Assembly (NCBI GenBank): GCA_017860295.1 | Contig: JAFNAS010000011.1 | Coordinates: forward strand, 223,687-287,686 | Reading direction: 5' to 3' | DNA from: Bacteroidota bacterium | GTDB taxonomy: Bacteria > Bacteroidota > Bacteroidia > Bacteroidales > Paludibacteraceae | DNA length: 64,000 nt | Part shown: positions 25,347-34,184 of the stretch, piece by piece | Layout: every line of letters starts with the position of its first letter | Numbering within the stretch: position 1 is the first letter of the stretch | The notes under the pieces: model-generated | The model's input: only the letters and a program-made list of their open reading frames with translations | What the model was told of the DNA's origin: nothing | Database searches by the model: none | Program-made: the position numbers and the translations under genes

Positions 25347-26720
25347 ATGTTTTTAATGATGAGTTTAATATTTGTTCTGGGCTATGTTTTTATTGCGATG
25401 GAACATCCGCTGAAAATTGATAAAACAGCGTCAGCTTTGATTATCGGCGTATTATGCTGGGTGGTCTATATGTTGGGTGCAGAGCAAATTTTATCGTTAG
25501 GTTATAGTTCTTCCTGGAGACAATTTTTGTCCCTTTACCCCAATTTGCATGGTTCGGAGGCAGTTCACACGTTTATTGCCGATTACGAGATAACGAGGCA
25601 TCTTGGCGATATATCGGAAATTTTGTTTTTTCTGCTGGGAGCTATGACCATTGTAGAGGTAATAGATCAGCATCAGGGGTTTAAGGTGATTACCGACAAA
25701 ATTGAAACGACTAATAAAGTCAAATTGTTGTGGCTCGTCGGATTTCTTACCTTTTTTCTCTCTGCATTGCTTGATAATTTGACGACTACAATTGTGATGG
25801 TAGCTTTATTGCGAAAATTAATCAACCACAAGCAAACTCGCTGGATTTTTGCGAGCATGGTTGTATTAACTGCCAATGCAGGTGGTGCTTGGTCTCCCAT
25901 AGGGGATGTTACGACCATCATGTTGTGGATTGGCGGGCAAATAACTTCTTTGAAAATCATTGAAGGAGTCTTCCTCCCGTCGTTAGCATGTGCGATTGTC
26001 CCATTGGTTATACTTTCTTTTTTTGTAAAAGGGAAAGTAGTCCGTCCGAAAAATGCGGCATCCGACAAAGAATTTTCTACACCAACCGAACGTATTGGCA
26101 TATTGGTTTTAGGTGGTTTTGGATTGTTATCTGTTCCTGTTTTCAAGGCAGTTACTCATTTGCCGCCTTATTTGGGAATGTTGCTTTCGTTGGGATTAAT
26201 TTGGATTATTTCCGATATTGTTTTCAGAAATAAGCCCGATGAGATCAAGTATAAACTAAAAGTTTCTGCCGTTCTTCAGCGAGTTGATGTACCTACCGTA
26301 TTGTTCTTTTTGGGAATATTGTCTGCTGTAACAGCATTGCAGTCGGCCGGACAACTTAATTTGTTGGCACATTATCTGGATGATAAATTGCATAATGTTT
26401 ACCTGATCGATATGGCCATCGGAGTTTTATCTTCTGTTATTGACAATGTACCTCTTGTAGCAGGTGCAATGGGAATGTATCCTATGACCGACGCCTCTGC
26501 AGTGGGTTATCTTGCCAATTTTGTACAAGATGGGACGTTCTGGGAATTTCTTGCCTATACGTCAGGAACCGGAGGGAGTATTCTTATTATAGGATCTGCT
26601 GCCGGTATTGCCGCTATGGGTATGGAAAAAATAGAATTTCTCTGGTATTTAAAACATATATCCTGGCTGGCTCTGGTCGGTTATTTGTCTGGTTGTTTGG
26701 TTTATTTTCTAATGCACTAA
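25347..26720 (+). CDS. nhaD: NhaD-type Na+/H+ antiporter
   Basis: Sodium/proton exchanger of the ArsB/NhaD superfamily in the cytoplasmic membrane. The ATG at 25347 gives 457 residues; a GTG 6 nt earlier is the alternative. The family regions visible are IDKTASALIIGVLCWVVYMLGA, LGDISEILFFLLGAMTIVEVIDQHQGF, LDNLTTTIVMVALLRKL with the membrane Asp-Asn pair, NAGGAWSPIGDVTTIMLW and SSVIDNVPLVAGAMGMY. At least eleven hydrophobic stretches are present. It follows the ABC genes by 7 nt and ends 2 nt from the end of the convergent LptF/G gene. Confidence 0.95.
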   Translation: MFLMMSLIFVLGYVFIAMEHPLKIDKTASALIIGVLCWVVYMLGAEQILSLGYSSSWRQFLSLYPNLHGSEAVHTFIADYEITRHLGDISEILFFLLGAMTIVEVIDQHQGFKVITDKIETTNKVKLLWLVGFLTFFLSALLDNLTTTIVMVALLRKLINHKQTRWIFASMVVLTANAGGAWSPIGDVTTIMLWIGGQITSLKIIEGVFLPSLACAIVPLVILSFFVKGKVVRPKNAASDKEFSTPTERIGILVLGGFGLLSVPVFKAVTHLPPYLGMLLSLGLIWIISDIVFRNKPDEIKYKLKVSAVLQRVDVPTVLFFLGILSAVTALQSAGQLNLLAHYLDDKLHNVYLIDMAIGVLSSVIDNVPLVAGAMGMYPMTDASAVGYLANFVQDGTFWEFLAYTSGTGGSILIIGSAAGIAAMGMEKIEFLWYLKHISWLALVGYLSGCLVYFLMH

Positions 26721-26722
26721 TG

Positions 26723-27904
26723 CTATTCTTGTGCTTTTGCATAAAGCGATATGCCGATAATCATGAAAATAATGTTGGGCAACCACACGGCTAAAAGTGG
26801 CGGCAGACTACCGTTGGCGGCAAAGGTGGCCGATACGGTGTTGAAAAGAATATAAAGCGCACTAAGTGCGATTCCGATACCGATTTGCAGTCCGATACCT
26901 CCCCGTACTTTTCGAGATGAAAGCGACACTCCAATTAATGTCAGGATAAAGGCAGCCAGTGGGTTGGCAAAGCGGCGGTAATATTCAACCAGAAACGCAC
27001 CTGTGTTTCCCACTCCACGACTTTTCTGTCGGTTGATATACCCTGAAAGAGCACCGTTGGTCATTTGCGGAGCTTCGCGCGAAGTGATGAAAAAATCGCC
27101 CGGTTGCATCATGAGTGTAGTATCCAACCTGTCTCCACGTTTGATATCTTCATGAAGTCCTTTGAAATCGCGGATTAAATAATTTTTTACAGTCCATCTG
27201 TATCCCGATTTCCATCGGATGCTATCGGCAGTCATACGCGAAACAAGCGTTTTGCCCTCGAATTTATCCAACGAGAAACGGCATCCCACATTACTCTGTT
27301 GCTCATACCGTTCGATATAGGCGACCACTCCTTTATCTACCTGCATCTGTACATTATGAGCATTATCCCTGCTCACTGGTTTCACATACGTGTTCTCAAA
27401 TTTTAAACGCACCTGATTGGCCGGCGGAATGATGTAACCGCTCAGAATAAAGGTAAGCATAGCAATAATGGCGGCTGAAAGGAAATAGGGATACATCAAC
27501 CGTTTGAAGCTGACACCGCTCGAGAGGATAGCAATAATTTCGGTATTGTCTGCCAGTTTCGAGGTAAAAAAGATCACCGCGATAAACGTGAACAGTGGGC
27601 TGAACAAGTTTATGAAGTAAGGGATGAAGTTGATGTAATAGCTGAAAATAATTGCCTTTAACGGTGCATGGTGGTCGTAGAAATTGTCCAGTTTTTCACT
27701 AGTGTCTATCACTATTACAATGCTTATAATCAAAATAATAGAAAAGAAATATGTGCCGATGAATTTGCGGATAATATATTTATCGATCTTTTTGATGTGC
27801 CATAATTCCAGCAAATTTTGTTTGACTTCGTCCCAGGATTGTGGCAGATTGGCAAAAATTTTCTGGATTTGCGATGTGACGGTATTTATGGAGGGAACCT
27901 TCAT
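26723..27904 (-). CDS. LptF/LptG-family permease (lipopolysaccharide export, YjgP/YjgQ)
   Basis: Membrane subunit of the Lpt machine that extracts lipopolysaccharide from the inner membrane. The 393-residue protein has three N-terminal transmembrane helices (IRKFIGTYFFSIILIISIVIVID onwards), the conserved ILSSGVSFKRLMYPYF cytoplasmic loop, a periplasmic beta-jellyroll (about 165-290) and three C-terminal helices (FILTLIGVSLSSRKVRGGIGLQIG). The first 37 residues before IKKIDKYIIRKF are an extension longer than usual, and a later start is possible although no ATG is available. Which of LptF or LptG it is cannot be decided here. It lies 15 nt downstream of the MBL hydrolase gene. Confidence 0.93.
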   Translation of the reverse strand: MKVPSINTVTSQIQKIFANLPQSWDEVKQNLLELWHIKKIDKYIIRKFIGTYFFSIILIISIVIVIDTSEKLDNFYDHHAPLKAIIFSYYINFIPYFINLFSPLFTFIAVIFFTSKLADNTEIIAILSSGVSFKRLMYPYFLSAAIIAMLTFILSGYIIPPANQVRLKFENTYVKPVSRDNAHNVQMQVDKGVVAYIERYEQQSNVGCRFSLDKFEGKTLVSRMTADSIRWKSGYRWTVKNYLIRDFKGLHEDIKRGDRLDTTLMMQPGDFFITSREAPQMTNGALSGYINRQKSRGVGNTGAFLVEYYRRFANPLAAFILTLIGVSLSSRKVRGGIGLQIGIGIALSALYILFNTVSATFAANGSLPPLLAVWLPNIIFMIIGISLYAKAQE

Positions 27905-27919
27905 TTTGTACAGTTGCTC

Positions 27920-28762
27920 TTAGAGGGTAATGGATGAGAGGTTGAAGCTCTCTTTTATGCGGTATTTGTCTTTTACTAAATCGACACGGCAACATTCGGT
28001 GTAGGCATCGTGTTCAAAAAAGAGAATCTGATTTTTGGCTGCCGCTTCCGACAATAATTGCTCCTTGTCTTGCATGGAGGTAATGGGGAATGTGTCGTAG
28101 GCCGAAACCCAGGCAAGCGGTAGGCTGGCCGCCATCGGAATCACATCGCCCACGTAGACGAGTGCTTCGTTTGGGGTGAAAACGTAAGGCACCAGCTGTC
28201 CGGTGGTGTGCCCGTTCATCACTTTCAACAGCACCTCGTTGCAAATGCGCGTATCAGTCTCGACAAGTTTAAGTTTGCCGGCGTCGGCTACGGGCATCAT
28301 GTTCTCTTTAAAGTACGAATCGCCTTCGCGCACGTTGGGATTCAGAAAATTCTTCCATTGCGTTTCACCCACCCATACATCTGCATTGGGGAAGGTGAGT
28401 TCGTAACCGGTTTTGTCCGGGTTGAACCGCGTGTTGCCGCCGCAGTGGTCGAAGTGGAGGTGAGTCATCACCACATCGGTAATATCTTCGCAGGTATATC
28501 CCAATGTTGCCAGGTTCGTGTCGAAATCGATGATTCCCTGAAATCCGTAATATTTCAGGTATTGTAATTGTTTATCGCCGGTTCCGCTATCGATTAAAAT
28601 GCGTTTTTTCCCCGTATCAATCAGCAATAAACGCATGGCAAGTTTGCAAAAATTGTCTTCGTCGCAGGGGTAACGCTTCTGCCAGACGCGTTTCGGAACC
28701 ACTCCAAAAATTGCTCCGCCGTCGCAGTGAAAAAAACCTGCTTCTATTTTAGCAATCTTCAT
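27920..28762 (-). CDS. MBL-fold hydrolase, lactonase-like
   Basis: A 280-residue metallo-beta-lactamase-fold protein. The zinc signature MTHLHFDHCGG near residue 110 is complete, with further ligands in MNGHTTGQLV and VYVGDVIP and a late His in FFEHDAY. The arrangement LLLIDTGKKRILIDSGTGDK before it matches AHL-lactonase-like and related hydrolases. There is no signal peptide. The actual substrate is not inferable; quorum-quenching is only a family association. It is likely co-transcribed with the LptF/G gene. Confidence 0.88.
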   Translation of the reverse strand: MKIAKIEAGFFHCDGGAIFGVVPKRVWQKRYPCDEDNFCKLAMRLLLIDTGKKRILIDSGTGDKQLQYLKYYGFQGIIDFDTNLATLGYTCEDITDVVMTHLHFDHCGGNTRFNPDKTGYELTFPNADVWVGETQWKNFLNPNVREGDSYFKENMMPVADAGKLKLVETDTRICNEVLLKVMNGHTTGQLVPYVFTPNEALVYVGDVIPMAASLPLAWVSAYDTFPITSMQDKEQLLSEAAAKNQILFFEHDAYTECCRVDLVKDKYRIKESFNLSSITL

Positions 28763-28979
28763 AAAATCGTTGTAATTTTGCGGCGAAATTAGAAAGAATA
28801 GTTAGAACCGCAAAATATAGCTGATAATCAGTATCAAATATTGAGGTGGTTTAACACTGAAGGGAGAAAAATGCTGAAAATCTGACGTTTTTCCGTCCTA
28901 ACTAAATTGCACAGGTAATCAATTTTCATCTTTTCGTGTTGCTTAATTGCAATTACTCCGGAAAGATACAGGTAAATAT

Positions 28980-30347
28980 ATGAAGCGTCTTCACTTTATT
29001 GCAATAGGCGGGGCTGCAATGCACAATTTGGCAATTGCGGTTAGCAAAAAACCGGATCATGTGGTTACCGGCTCCGACGATGAAATCTTTGAACCGTCTC
29101 GAAGCAGGCTTAAGAATGCTGGGCTATTGCCTGTTGCTATCGGCTGGTTTCCGGAGAAGATCACAAAAGAGTTAGATGCTGTGATTGTAGGTATGCATGC
29201 CCGTGCCGACAATCCCGAACTTATTCGTGCCAAAGAGCTTGGTATCGATGTTTATTCTTTCCCAGAATACCTTTATCACCAGACACGTAAGAAAATACGC
29301 GTAGTAGTGGGAGGGAGCCATGGAAAAACCACGACTACCGGTATCGTTCTTCATGTGTTGAAAAAGCTTAACCGCGCAGCCGACTATATGGTGGGCGCAC
29401 AGCTCGAAGGGTTCGATACGATGGTGAAGTTTTCGTACGATTCGCAGATAGCTGTTTTTGAGGGTGACGAATACCTTACATCTCCTATAGATCCCCGTCC
29501 CAAATTCCATCTGTACCGTCCGCATATTGCTTTGCTGACTGGTATCGCATGGGATCATATCAACGTTTTTCCAACGTTTGAGAACTACGTGGAACAATTC
29601 AAAATATTTGCCGATCAGATCGAACGCGATGGTCGTCTTATCTATTTTGAAGGCGATGAGCAACTACGAATCATAGCGGAAAACGTACGTCCGGATATTG
29701 TGACAATGCCTTATAATACACCTGAATATGTGATTGAAGACGGGATTACGAGCATTATTTATAAAGGAGAGAAATATCCGTTGCGCGTTTTTGGTGAACA
29801 CAATTTGCAAAATATCCAGGGTGCTCGGATGATATGCAAGCAATTGGGTATCAAGGAGACTGAATTTCTTCAGGCTATTGCAGATTTCAGGGGAGCCTCC
29901 AATCGTTTGCAGAAAGTAGCTGAAACAACTACTTCTGTTGCCTTTAAGGATTTTGCTCATTCGCCTTCCAAGCTCCGGGCAACCGTCAATGCGGTGAAAG
30001 AGCAGTATGCCGACAGAGAGCTAATAGCTTGCATGGAACTCCATACTTTCAGTAGTCTTCAGGAGAATTTTTTGCCACAATACAAGGGTTGTATGGATAA
30101 GGCTGATGTGGCGTACGTCTATTTCAATCCCGAGGTGATTATGCATAAACGTCTGCAACCGATTACGGTTGAGCAGGTAAAAGCCGCGTTTGGAAGAGAA
30201 AATTTGGAAGTATTTACCGATGCCGGTTTATTGACAGAAAAGCTGAAAAAGATCGATTATAGCGGGAAAGCATTGTTGATGATGTCGTCCGGTAATTTTT
30301 CCGGGCTCGACATAGTTACTTTCGAAAAAGAGCTTTTAGGAGCTTAA
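28980..30347 (+). CDS. mpl: UDP-MurNAc:L-Ala-gamma-D-Glu-meso-DAP ligase Mpl (murein recycling)
   Basis: Joins the recycled murein tripeptide to UDP-MurNAc. The ATG at 28980 gives 455 residues starting MKRLHFIAIGGAAMHNLAIA, the glycine-rich UDP-binding loop of MurC/Mpl proteins. The P-loop GGSHGKTTT is at 111-119 and FAHSPSKLRATVNAVKEQY is the C-terminal-domain signature that separates Mpl from MurC (which has DDYGHHP). The upstream ATG at 28947 is unlikely. Two kinds of peptidoglycan ligase, murF and mpl, thus occur within 8 kb but are separate transcripts. Confidence 0.93.
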   Translation: MKRLHFIAIGGAAMHNLAIAVSKKPDHVVTGSDDEIFEPSRSRLKNAGLLPVAIGWFPEKITKELDAVIVGMHARADNPELIRAKELGIDVYSFPEYLYHQTRKKIRVVVGGSHGKTTTTGIVLHVLKKLNRAADYMVGAQLEGFDTMVKFSYDSQIAVFEGDEYLTSPIDPRPKFHLYRPHIALLTGIAWDHINVFPTFENYVEQFKIFADQIERDGRLIYFEGDEQLRIIAENVRPDIVTMPYNTPEYVIEDGITSIIYKGEKYPLRVFGEHNLQNIQGARMICKQLGIKETEFLQAIADFRGASNRLQKVAETTTSVAFKDFAHSPSKLRATVNAVKEQYADRELIACMELHTFSSLQENFLPQYKGCMDKADVAYVYFNPEVIMHKRLQPITVEQVKAAFGRENLEVFTDAGLLTEKLKKIDYSGKALLMMSSGNFSGLDIVTFEKELLGA

Positions 30348-30391
30348 TACATGCAGAACGAGGTTGTTCTGCTTTAATATATTGTGTGAGT

Positions 30392-30829
30392 ATGGCCAGT
30401 GATAAACAAATACAATTTGATAGGCGATACATGCAAATGGCACAAATCTGGGCGCAGAATTCATATTGCGAACGCCGTAAAGTGGGTGCTTTGATTGTGC
30501 GCGACAACATGATCATTTCAGATGGCTATAACGGGACTCCTTCCGGATTCCCCAATCAGTGTGAAGACGAAAACAACAAATCGTTTCCATACGTGCTTCA
30601 TGCCGAAGCCAATGCCATCACCAAGGTTGCTCGATCTAATAATAGCAGTGACGGCGCCACCCTCTATGTCACCGCTTCCCCTTGCATAGAGTGTGCAAAA
30701 CTCATCATTCAATCAGGAATCAAACGGGTCGTTTACGGAGAAGAGTATCGATTGCCCGATGGAATCAATCTTCTGAAAGAGGCCGGAATCAAAGTCGATT
30801 TTATTGACGTTCATACATCTGAAAAATGA
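30392..30829 (+). CDS. Deoxycytidylate (dCMP) deaminase, ComEB-like
   Basis: Zinc enzyme converting dCMP to dUMP for thymidylate synthesis. From the ATG at 30392 (MASDKQIQFDRRYMQMAQIW) the product has 145 residues; a GTG 6 nt upstream is less likely. Zinc and catalytic residues are in place: H70-A-E72 in VLHAEANA, and P97-C98-x-x-C101 in SPCIECAKL. The insertion NGTPSGFPNQCEDENN between the first helices is typical of dCMP rather than cytidine deaminases. It is 58 nt upstream of the protease gene. Confidence 0.94.
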   Translation: MASDKQIQFDRRYMQMAQIWAQNSYCERRKVGALIVRDNMIISDGYNGTPSGFPNQCEDENNKSFPYVLHAEANAITKVARSNNSSDGATLYVTASPCIECAKLIIQSGIKRVVYGEEYRLPDGINLLKEAGIKVDFIDVHTSEK

Positions 30830-30887
30830 AACGGATCACGTTTTATACGCGACGAGTTCCATGCGATATTTAAAATAGTATTTCCGC

Positions 30888-32498
30888 ATGAAAACCTGGA
30901 AAAAAATAGTATTCCCATTTTCGCTGGCTCTTGCAATGGCTGTGGGAATCATCATCGGCAATTTTTTTGCCATGCGAAGTAATGTCGGGGCAACTTTGGG
31001 TTTGTTTCGATCCCTTGGTTTGGACAAAAACAAAGTTTCGCAGGCAATCAATCTAATCGCTTCTCGTTATGTCGATTCTGTAGATGTCAATGAACTGGCA
31101 GATAACGCAATGAGTAACCTTCTGGCAAGTCTCGATCCTCATTCGGTTTATATTCCGGCCAAAGATTTGCAGTCGACCAACGAGCAACTCGAAGGAAGTT
31201 TCAGCGGGGTGGGTATTGAGTTCAATATTCAGCGTGATACGATTATGGTTGTTTCCGTTATTTCGGGTGGGCCAGCAGAAAAAGCCGGCATTCTGGCTGG
31301 GGACCGTATTGTGAATGTTAATGATTCGGTTTTTGTCGGGAAATCGATCAATAATGATCGGGTAATGCACAAACTTAGAGGTGCGAAGGGGACGGTGGTT
31401 AAACTGGGTATAAAAAGATCGAGACGGCGCAAATTGCTTGATTATGTTATCAAGCGAGGCGATGTGCCGGTTACCAGTGTCGATGCTTCGTATATTATAG
31501 CACCTCGAACCGGATATATCAAGGTCAGCAAATTTGGAGATACAACTTATTCGGAATTTTTGACGGCTTTGGCAAAAATCAGAAATCAGGGAGCCAATCG
31601 ATTGATTATCGATTTGCGAGGAAATACCGGTGGTTTTATGGAGGCAGCAGTAAAAATGGTAAATGAATTTTTACCGAAGGATCAGTTGATTGTTTATGCT
31701 GCCGGACGGGCTTATCCCCGAACCGATTTCTATTCCGACGGACGAGGATCATTTCCCAATATGAAAATTGCCGTATTGATGGACGAATGGTCGGCATCGG
31801 CATCCGAAATCTTTGCGGGAGCTATTCAGGACAATGATCGTGGGTTGATTATCGGATTGCGCTCTTTCGGAAAAGGGTTGGTACAACAGCCGTTTGAATT
31901 TTCCGATCATTCGGCAATACGGCTTACTATTGCCCGTTATTATTCGCCTTCCGGTCGCTGTATTCAGAAACCGTATCAGCGAGGAAAGGATCAGAATTAC
32001 GAACGTGATTTCGTAAACCGTTATCTGCACGGAGAATTTTTCTCAAAGGACAGCATCAAAATTCAAAATAAAGAAAAATACCGGACTCGCGGAGGGCGTA
32101 TTGTGTATGGTGGCGGCGGCATTGTTCCCGATATTTTTGTTCCGCTAGATACGCTTGGCGTTACACCTTATTATAGGCGATTGTTCGACAGTGGAACTAT
32201 GTTCCAGTTTGCAGTGCATTATGCTGATCAACATCGGGATAAACTGAAAACGTTCAGCAACTGGAAGGCAATGGACGACTACCTTAGCCATCAGCCGTTG
32301 GCAAACATGCTGGCTGCTTATGCCGAAGCAAAGAGTGTGCCGAAGCATTATTACTACTTTGCTATCTCTCATCAACTTATCGGGCAGCAGGTTAAGGCAT
32401 ATATTATTCGTAATATTCTGGGTGACGAGGGATTTTATTCCTCACTGAACCAGAACGATATTACGGTCAAACGGGCTATTCAGGCACTTCAGCGTTGA
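30888..32498 (+). CDS. C-terminal processing peptidase, S41 family, with PDZ domain
   Basis: Periplasmic, membrane-anchored serine protease of the Prc/CtpA family. The 536 residues comprise an uncleaved signal anchor (IVFPFSLALAMAVGIIIGNFF), a helical region with LLASLDPHSVYIPAKD, a PDZ domain (about 95-185, FSGVGIEFNIQ to GTVVKLGIKRS), and the S41 core. The Ser/Lys dyad is S304 in EWSASASEIF and K329 in SFGKGLVQQ, 25 residues apart as in E. coli Prc. A C-terminal region of about 110 residues after the core is found in Bacteroidota members. Its partner OmpH-like lipoprotein gene follows after a 307-nt gap. Confidence 0.95.
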   Translation: MKTWKKIVFPFSLALAMAVGIIIGNFFAMRSNVGATLGLFRSLGLDKNKVSQAINLIASRYVDSVDVNELADNAMSNLLASLDPHSVYIPAKDLQSTNEQLEGSFSGVGIEFNIQRDTIMVVSVISGGPAEKAGILAGDRIVNVNDSVFVGKSINNDRVMHKLRGAKGTVVKLGIKRSRRRKLLDYVIKRGDVPVTSVDASYIIAPRTGYIKVSKFGDTTYSEFLTALAKIRNQGANRLIIDLRGNTGGFMEAAVKMVNEFLPKDQLIVYAAGRAYPRTDFYSDGRGSFPNMKIAVLMDEWSASASEIFAGAIQDNDRGLIIGLRSFGKGLVQQPFEFSDHSAIRLTIARYYSPSGRCIQKPYQRGKDQNYERDFVNRYLHGEFFSKDSIKIQNKEKYRTRGGRIVYGGGGIVPDIFVPLDTLGVTPYYRRLFDSGTMFQFAVHYADQHRDKLKTFSNWKAMDDYLSHQPLANMLAAYAEAKSVPKHYYYFAISHQLIGQQVKAYIIRNILGDEGFYSSLNQNDITVKRAIQALQR

Positions 32499-32651
32499 GT
32501 ATGGATGTAAAAAGAAGACAGGATAAGTGGCAAATTGAAATATAGTCTGTGAATTAATTTAACAATTATTCTTATTCTTGTCTATTAAATGGCTGATAAA
32601 CAATGATATTTCGAGTAGAAAACTTATAGGTGTTTCATAAAAAATAAAAAA

Positions 32652-32686
32652 CTGTTGCGGAAAAAGTCACAAAAATAATATCTTTG
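32652..32686 (+). promoter_or_regulatory. -33/-7 promoter for the OmpH-like gene
   Basis: The -7 box TATCTTTG (32679-32686) has a TTG-containing -33 element near 32654 at normal spacing. The leader to the ATG at 32806 is about 115 nt and shows no riboswitch-like structure to me. The rest of the 307-nt gap after the protease gene is empty. Confidence 0.6.
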
Positions 32687-32805
32687 CCTTCCTCAATTCG
32701 GTCTGCAACAAAACCTCTATTTTCTTTGCAACAAGAGAATCGGTTAGTATTTATCGCAGAGATAGAGAAATGATAAGTAAGAATTCTTAATTCAAAACAC
32801 ACACA

Positions 32806-33405
32806 ATGACAAGAACTTTATCTTTTGCCACAGCTACCGTGGCGTTAGCTGCTGTAGCTTTAATGTTGACGCAATGTGCTAATAAGAAAGGCAATAATCC
32901 GGGTGACTCTCCAGTCGAAGCATCTGTGAAAGGAAAGCTCCCGATAGCTTATGTCAATGTGGATACCCTACTGGCAAATTATCAATTTGCAAAAGATGCT
33001 AATGAAGAATTAGTAAAGGGGCAGGAAGATTCTCGTTTGAAGGTAAACTCACGTGCCAAGCAATTGCAGGAGGATGCCTCTCTTTTTGAAAGCAAAATGA
33101 GAAATAATGCTTTTTTGAGCCGCGAACGTGCCGAACAAGAGCAAAACAGAATATTGGCTCAACGAAAAGAATTGGAAGATCTTAATCAACAATTGTCTAA
33201 TGCGTTGTTGACTAAGCAGCAAAAATTTAACGAACAACTTCGTGATACGGTGAATAGATTTTTGAAAATCTATGCCCCGGCTCATCACTATCAGATGGTG
33301 TTGTCTACCAATACAATGAATGATAATGTTTTGTATGCAGCTCCGGGTTACGACGTTACAAAAGACGTGTTACAACAGTTAAATGCTCGTTACAAGAAAA
33401 AATAA
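32806..33405 (+). CDS. OmpH/Skp-family periplasmic chaperone-like lipoprotein
   Basis: A 199-residue exported protein. The signal ends in a lipobox (AALMLTQC), and the mature protein opens IAYVNVDTLLANYQFAKD, the conserved Skp/OmpH start in which the I-A-Y-V-N segment precedes the coiled-coil. Two long heptad-bearing helices follow (about 65-150, rich in Glu, Lys and Gln) and then a short beta-containing tail (HHYQMVLSTNTMNDNVLYA). Skp proteins hold unfolded outer-membrane proteins as trimers. Being a lipoprotein is different from classical soluble Skp and is common in Bacteroidota. It ends at a terminator at 33430. Confidence 0.88.
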   Translation: MTRTLSFATATVALAAVALMLTQCANKKGNNPGDSPVEASVKGKLPIAYVNVDTLLANYQFAKDANEELVKGQEDSRLKVNSRAKQLQEDASLFESKMRNNAFLSRERAEQEQNRILAQRKELEDLNQQLSNALLTKQQKFNEQLRDTVNRFLKIYAPAHHYQMVLSTNTMNDNVLYAAPGYDVTKDVLQQLNARYKKK

Positions 33406-33429
33406 TGTAGTCATCGATTACAGTAAGAG

Positions 33430-33462
33430 ACGCCTTGAATGTTCTGTTCAGGGCGTTTTTTA
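33430..33462 (+). terminator. Rho-independent terminator between the OmpH-like gene and rimM
   Basis: ACGCC-TTGAA pairs with TTCAG-GGCGT across a short loop, then a T run. It lies 24 nt after the OmpH-like stop and 18 nt before the rimM ATG. Confidence 0.8.
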
Positions 33463-33480
33463 TATAACTCCATCTCATTT

Positions 33481-34008
33481 ATGATTTTGCAATCCGAACT
33501 TTATCCGATTGGTCGTGTACAAAAAACACATGGCATCAAAGGCGAGCTTTCCATTGTTCTTACCTCCGATTTTGAATCGCTTGATTTCAACTATTTTGTG
33601 GTTGAACTGGATGGAATTTTGGTTCCTTTCTTTATTCAGGACTGGCGTTTCAAAACCGCAGAAACGGCGCTTATTAAGCTTGAGCGCGTCGATGACGAGT
33701 TGGTCGGAAAAGAATTTGTAGGCAAGACTATTTATATATCAAAAGATGTTATGCCATATACAGATAAAGTAGAAATCGATATACAGTTTTATACCGGATA
33801 TAAACTGATGGATGCCATATTGGGCGAAATAGGAGAGATTCAAGCAGTAGATGATGCCACAGAAAACTTACTTTTTGAAGTGATATATTGCGGAAAGCAG
33901 GTACTGATTCCTGTCGTAGACGAATGGATTATGGAGATTGACGATATGCACCGGATTATGCGAGTGAATTTGCCGGATGGATTGTTAAAGATTAATGAAG
34001 AAGAATAG
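33481..34008 (+). CDS. rimM: Ribosome maturation factor RimM
   Basis: Binds S19 and assists late maturation of the 30S head. The ATG at 33481 (MILQSELYPIGRVQKTHGIKG) gives the usual 175 residues; the frame upstream runs back through the terminator at 33430 and is rejected. The N-terminal RimM domain (GRVQKTHGIKGELSIV) and the C-terminal PRC-barrel (YTGYKLMDAILGEIGEI to VPVVDEWIMEIDDM) are clear. It is not in the usual rpsP-rimM-trmD-rplS block here. Confidence 0.95.
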   Translation: MILQSELYPIGRVQKTHGIKGELSIVLTSDFESLDFNYFVVELDGILVPFFIQDWRFKTAETALIKLERVDDELVGKEFVGKTIYISKDVMPYTDKVEIDIQFYTGYKLMDAILGEIGEIQAVDDATENLLFEVIYCGKQVLIPVVDEWIMEIDDMHRIMRVNLPDGLLKINEEE

Positions 34009-34110
34009 GTAAACAGTTGAACTCTACCTGATAATTGGCTCGGCACTTTAATTTGCTGTTCGATTAAAGAAAAATTTCTTTAATACCTCGTTTATTCAGG
34101 AAAAAAAGAG

Positions 34111-34118
34111 TAATTTTG
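34111..34118 (+). promoter_or_regulatory. -7 promoter box (TAATTTTG) for the PEP carboxykinase gene
   Basis: Exact TAnnTTTG match 67 nt before the ATG at 34185 (or 40 nt before the one at 34158). Confidence 0.65.
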
Positions 34119-34184
34119 TGGCTAGTATTTTCTCCATACGATGTGTTAGTAAACCCGATGTATAAATCCCTAAAACAAAGTAAG

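Noticed and set aside
28763..28979. Promoter or riboswitch before mpl
   Set aside because: No clear -33/-7 pair or conserved aptamer pattern; only AT-rich DNA.
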